In this document: piece after piece, positions 5,970 to 7,971 of the stretch | Position numbering within the stretch: the first letter of the stretch is position 1 | How the letters are laid out: each line of letters opens with the position of its first letter | Made by a program: the position numbers and the translations under genes | Source of the DNA: Finegoldia magna | GTDB lineage: Bacteria; Bacillota; Clostridia; Tissierellales; Peptoniphilaceae | Length of the DNA stretch: 7,971 bases | Reading direction: 5' to 3' | NCBI RefSeq assembly: GCF_018371055.1 | Contig: NZ_JAGYZD010000064.1 | Location: forward strand, 1 to 7,971 | Notes under the pieces: generated by a model | What the model was told of the DNA's origin: nothing | Database searches by the model: none | What the model saw: only the letters and a program-made list of their open reading frames with translations

Positions 5970-6647
5970 ATGAAACAATTTGTAGTAGTTGGCTGTGGTA
6001 GATTTGGTAGAGCATGTGCTATTGAATTATCCAATACAGGCCACGAAGTATTATTAATAGATAATAATGAAGATACTGTAGATGAAATGAGTCGTATTGT
6101 TACTCACGCAGTGTATATTGAACATTTGACAGAAAATTCATTGAGTTCAGTTGGTGTTGGGAATTTCGATGTGGCAATAGTTGCAATATCTTCGAATTTT
6201 GAAGCATCGATTCTATCTACTGTAGTTTGTAAAAAATTAGGCGTTAAGAAGGTAATCACAAAGGCTAAGGATACTCTTCACGGCAATATTTTGCTCAAAG
6301 TAGGGGCAGATAGGGCAATCATTCCAGAAAATGATTCAGCAGTAAGACTTGCTAAGAGTTTGATAAGTGATCAAATTTTTGACTATATTGAATTTACAGA
6401 TGATTATTCAATTGCAGAGATTACTCCAAAAAAAGAATGGATAGGAAAGAACTTCATAGATATCGGAATTAGAAGTAAATACGGTATTAACGTTGTTGCT
6501 GTTAAGAATAATGGAGAAATGAATATCAACCCTTCACCAGAATATACAGTAAAGTTTGAAGATTACTTGATAGTAATTGGATCAAATAAAGATTTGGAGA
6601 AAATTACTGAAACAGGTGATAAAGATGATAACCTCTACTTCAAATAA
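5970..6647 (+). CDS. ktrA: Potassium uptake regulatory subunit KtrA (RCK protein)
   Basis: The cytosolic gating subunit that forms an octameric ring under KtrB; 225 residues against 222 in Bacillus. The N-terminal RCK/TrkA_N Rossmann domain has the nucleotide-binding loop GCGRFG (8-13) and the acidic D31 at the end of strand two, which binds the ribose of ATP, ADP or NAD(H). The C-terminal TrkA_C domain spans about 140-218 and in Firmicutes KtrA binds cyclic di-AMP, which inhibits transport; this is a family property and not visible here as a specific motif. The start ATG is 9 bases after ktrB, with a weak GGTTAGG ribosome-binding site that overlaps the ktrB stop. The following methyltransferase gene overlaps its 3' end by 23 bases. 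Confidence 0.93.
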   Translation: MKQFVVVGCGRFGRACAIELSNTGHEVLLIDNNEDTVDEMSRIVTHAVYIEHLTENSLSSVGVGNFDVAIVAISSNFEASILSTVVCKKLGVKKVITKAKDTLHGNILLKVGADRAIIPENDSAVRLAKSLISDQIFDYIEFTDDYSIAEITPKKEWIGKNFIDIGIRSKYGINVVAVKNNGEMNINPSPEYTVKFEDYLIVIGSNKDLEKITETGDKDDNLYFK

Positions 6648-7356
6648 AATATACAAGCACGTAAAATCACTTTATAAGAAGAAATATAGATATAAAACTA
6701 ACGAGTTTGTAATAGAAGGTTATAAGCTTTATGAAGAAGCGATTAAATCAAATTTAAATATCAAACAAATAATACTCAGAGAAGGGGAAGATTTGATTGA
6801 TGGCTGTGTTTTTTTTGATTCAAAAACTTTCAACAGTCTCAGCGAAATGAATAATCCTGAAGGTATAATTTGTGTAGTTGATTTTATTGAAAAAAAACAT
6901 AATAATACAGATAAAATACTTTTTTTGGAATGCATTAACGATCCAGGGAATTTGGGTACAATAATCAGAAGTGCTGAAGCTTTTGGTTATAATAAAATTA
7001 TTTTATCTGACAATAGTTGCGATATTTATAATTTGAAAACTATTAGAAGCGCTATGGGTAGCTTATTTAGAATAAATATTTCATATGAAAGCATACATGT
7101 GCTAGAAAATTATAAATCAAATGGATTCAAAATTTACGAGACATCATTGGAGAAGAATTCTAAAAGTATTCTAGAAATTAAAGACAAAGAAAAACATGTT
7201 CTAATAATTGGAAATGAAGCAAATGGAATTAGTGATGAAATTAAAAAATACGCTGATGAATTTTTGATAATTCCTATGGATAATGTTACAGAATCTTTAA
7301 ATGCTTCAATAGCTGCAAGTTTGAGTATGTTTTACCTATCAAAATTGACAAATTAG
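6625..7356 (+). CDS. TrmH/SpoU-family 23S rRNA 2'-O-ribose methyltransferase (RlmP/YsgA-like)
   Basis: A 243-residue SPOUT-class RNA methyltransferase using S-adenosylmethionine. An N-terminal substrate-binding domain (about 1-90, with FVIEG at 28-32) precedes the knotted SpoU domain. Motif 1 is NDPGNLGTIIRSAEAFG (105-121) with catalytic R115; motif 2 is IGNEANG (195-201); motif 3 is IPMDNVTESLNASIAAS (216-232). The start at ATG 6625 has AGGTG (6614-6618) seven bases upstream; an in-frame ATG at 6577 inside ktrA has no such support. The gene directly precedes pheS, exactly as ysgA does in B. subtilis. YsgA is RlmP, which methylates G2553 in the 23S A-loop, so this is the likeliest role. RlmB-type (G2251) activity is an alternative that sequence reading alone cannot exclude. 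Confidence 0.85.
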   Translation: MITSTSNKIYKHVKSLYKKKYRYKTNEFVIEGYKLYEEAIKSNLNIKQIILREGEDLIDGCVFFDSKTFNSLSEMNNPEGIICVVDFIEKKHNNTDKILFLECINDPGNLGTIIRSAEAFGYNKIILSDNSCDIYNLKTIRSAMGSLFRINISYESIHVLENYKSNGFKIYETSLEKNSKSILEIKDKEKHVLIIGNEANGISDEIKKYADEFLIIPMDNVTESLNASIAASLSMFYLSKLTN

Positions 7357-7373
7357 TAGTTATATTATACAAT
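7345..7373 (+). promoter_or_regulatory. pheS(T) promoter with -35 inside the upstream gene
   Basis: A perfect TTGACA (7345-7350) is followed after 17 bases by TACAAT (7368-7373). The -35 box is made of the Leu-Thr codons just before the stop of the methyltransferase gene. Predicted transcription start is near 7380, right where the T-box leader begins. Confidence 0.75.
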
Positions 7374-7379
7374 AATTAA

Positions 7380-7581
7380 AAATGTTGAAGAAGAAAATAC
7401 AAAACTAGATACACAGAGAGATATGGGTTGGTGTGACATATTTATCGAATTTTGTTGGTTCGCTTTGAAGTTGCTGATATAGCCGTATAGAGTGCGTTAA
7501 ACTTACGAGTGATGTTATCATAAATTGGGTGGTACCGCGGAAATACAATCTTTCGTCCCATAGGGGATGAGGGATTTTTTT
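7380..7581 (+). promoter_or_regulatory. T-box riboswitch, tRNA-Phe specific (UUC specifier)
   Basis: The leader senses uncharged tRNA-Phe and permits read-through into pheS when phenylalanyl-tRNA is scarce. The canonical T-box GGGTGGTACCGCGG is at 7527-7540. Its TGGT bulge (7530-7533) would pair with the tRNA ACCA end and so fits an A73 discriminator, as in tRNA-Phe. Stem I shows the AGAGAG motif (7415-7420) and the distal-loop sequence GGTTGGTGTGA, closed by ATATG/CATAT. The arm ACAAAA (7399-7404) pairs with TTTTGT. The specifier TTC is at 7459-7461, followed by GCTTTGAAG, the usual context after a specifier. CGTCCC (7554-7559) is the segment shared by antiterminator and terminator. Confidence 0.95.
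7547..7581 (+). terminator. Conditional terminator of the phenylalanine T-box
   Basis: AATCTTTCGTCCC (7547-7559) pairs with GGGATGAGGGATT (7564-7576), a 13-bp stem containing three G-T wobbles and a 4-base loop, followed by a run of T to 7581. It competes with the antiterminator formed by the T-box sequence at 7527-7540. Confidence 0.9.
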
Positions 7582-7600
7582 ATTGTTTAAGGAGAAAATA

Positions 7601-7971
7601 ATGAAAGAAGAAATTTTAAAAATTAAAGAAGAAACTGTCGGTTTAATCGATAATGCCAGTGATTTAAAATCTTTAGAAGATATTAGAGTAAAAGTCCTTG
7701 GAAAAAAAGGTGATTTGACACTTGTTCTAAGAAATATGGGTAAACTTTCTAAAGAAGAAAGACCGATTATGGGACAATTAGCAAATGAAGTTAGATCTGA
7801 AATTGAAGAATTATTGTCCAATAAATTTGAACAATTAAAACAAGAACAAAAAAAGATAAAATTAAAAGAAGAAGAAATAGATGTAACTGCAAATAGAGGT
7901 GTCAGAGAAATCTCTCACAGACATCCACTTAATGAAACAATAATCCAATTGGAAAATTTATTCCAAACAAT
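7601..7971 (+). CDS. pheS: Phenylalanine--tRNA ligase alpha subunit, N-terminal part (truncated by window end)
   Basis: The first 123 codons of the catalytic alpha subunit of the (alpha-beta)2 phenylalanyl-tRNA synthetase (EC 6.1.1.20), which charges tRNA-Phe in the cytosol. The visible part is the long N-terminal helical hairpin that contacts tRNA. It includes LGKKGDLTLVLRNMGKLS (33-50), EERPIMGQLANEVR (52-65) and a charged coiled-coil stretch to about 92. The linker IDVTANRG and the HPL segment (108-110) mark the start of the catalytic domain. The catalytic motifs 2 and 3 lie beyond the window, and pheT would be expected next. The ATG at 7601 follows AAGGAG (7589-7594) by 6 bases. Expression is governed by the phenylalanine T-box immediately upstream. 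Confidence 0.95.
   Translation, partial: MKEEILKIKEETVGLIDNASDLKSLEDIRVKVLGKKGDLTLVLRNMGKLSKEERPIMGQLANEVRSEIEELLSNKFEQLKQEQKKIKLKEEEIDVTANRGVREISHRHPLNETIIQLENLFQT

Noticed and set aside
6577..6624. Longer methyltransferase start at 6577
   Set aside because: It would overlap ktrA by 71 bases with no ribosome-binding site; ATG 6625 has AGGTG at proper spacing.
7405..7821. 138-codon open frame on the minus strand
   Set aside because: It runs antisense through the T-box leader and the conserved start of pheS, and it has no recognisable protein features; it is a shadow of real features.

Overview
The window comes from a low-GC (roughly 30% G+C), Gram-positive-type genome. The gene content is typical Firmicutes: a phenylalanine T-box in front of pheS, spoVG, a KtrAB potassium system, AsnA-type asparagine synthetase and streptococcal-style glycolipid glycosyltransferases. 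Codon bias and gene repertoire suggest an anaerobic coccus of the Finegoldia/Anaerococcus/Peptoniphilus kind (Tissierellia). This is an inference from style, not proven. All complete genes are on the + strand and packed with short gaps or overlaps. The annotation is mostly core metabolism; I see no CRISPR array, phage module or defence island.

Layout. (1) 1-95: a GC-richer stretch with three successive hairpins and a 22-codon open tail. It looks like the right end of an IS200/IS605-type element (3' end of tnpB plus its omega-RNA scaffold); most of the element lies outside the window. (2) 173-2936: a three-gene unit with a GT4 diacylglycerol glucosyltransferase, a TVP38/DedA-family membrane protein and a CpoA-like second GT4 enzyme. 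Together these plausibly build and perhaps translocate membrane mono- and di-glycosyl-diacylglycerol. (3) 3005-3415: spoVG, monocistronic, with a near-consensus promoter and its own intrinsic terminator. (4) 3444-4569: asnA with its own extended -10 promoter, a dyad in the promoter spacer and a long terminator hairpin. (5) 4591-7356: ktrB, ktrA and a TrmH/SpoU-family 23S rRNA methyltransferase (RlmP/YsgA-like) as an overlapping unit; ktrB appears to be transcribed as a leaderless mRNA. (6) 7345-7971: a sigma-A promoter whose -35 hexamer sits in the last codons of the methyltransferase gene, then a T-box riboswitch with a UUC (Phe) specifier, then the 5' part of pheS, which runs off the window.

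The methyltransferase-pheS order matches Bacillus subtilis ysgA-pheST, so this edge is an old conserved neighbourhood. Points most worth a second look: a possible hybrid promoter made from the insertion-sequence end and its flank ahead of the glycolipid genes, the DedA-type protein sandwiched between two glycolipid synthases, the apparently leaderless ktrB, and the promoter of the pheS T-box lying inside the preceding gene.
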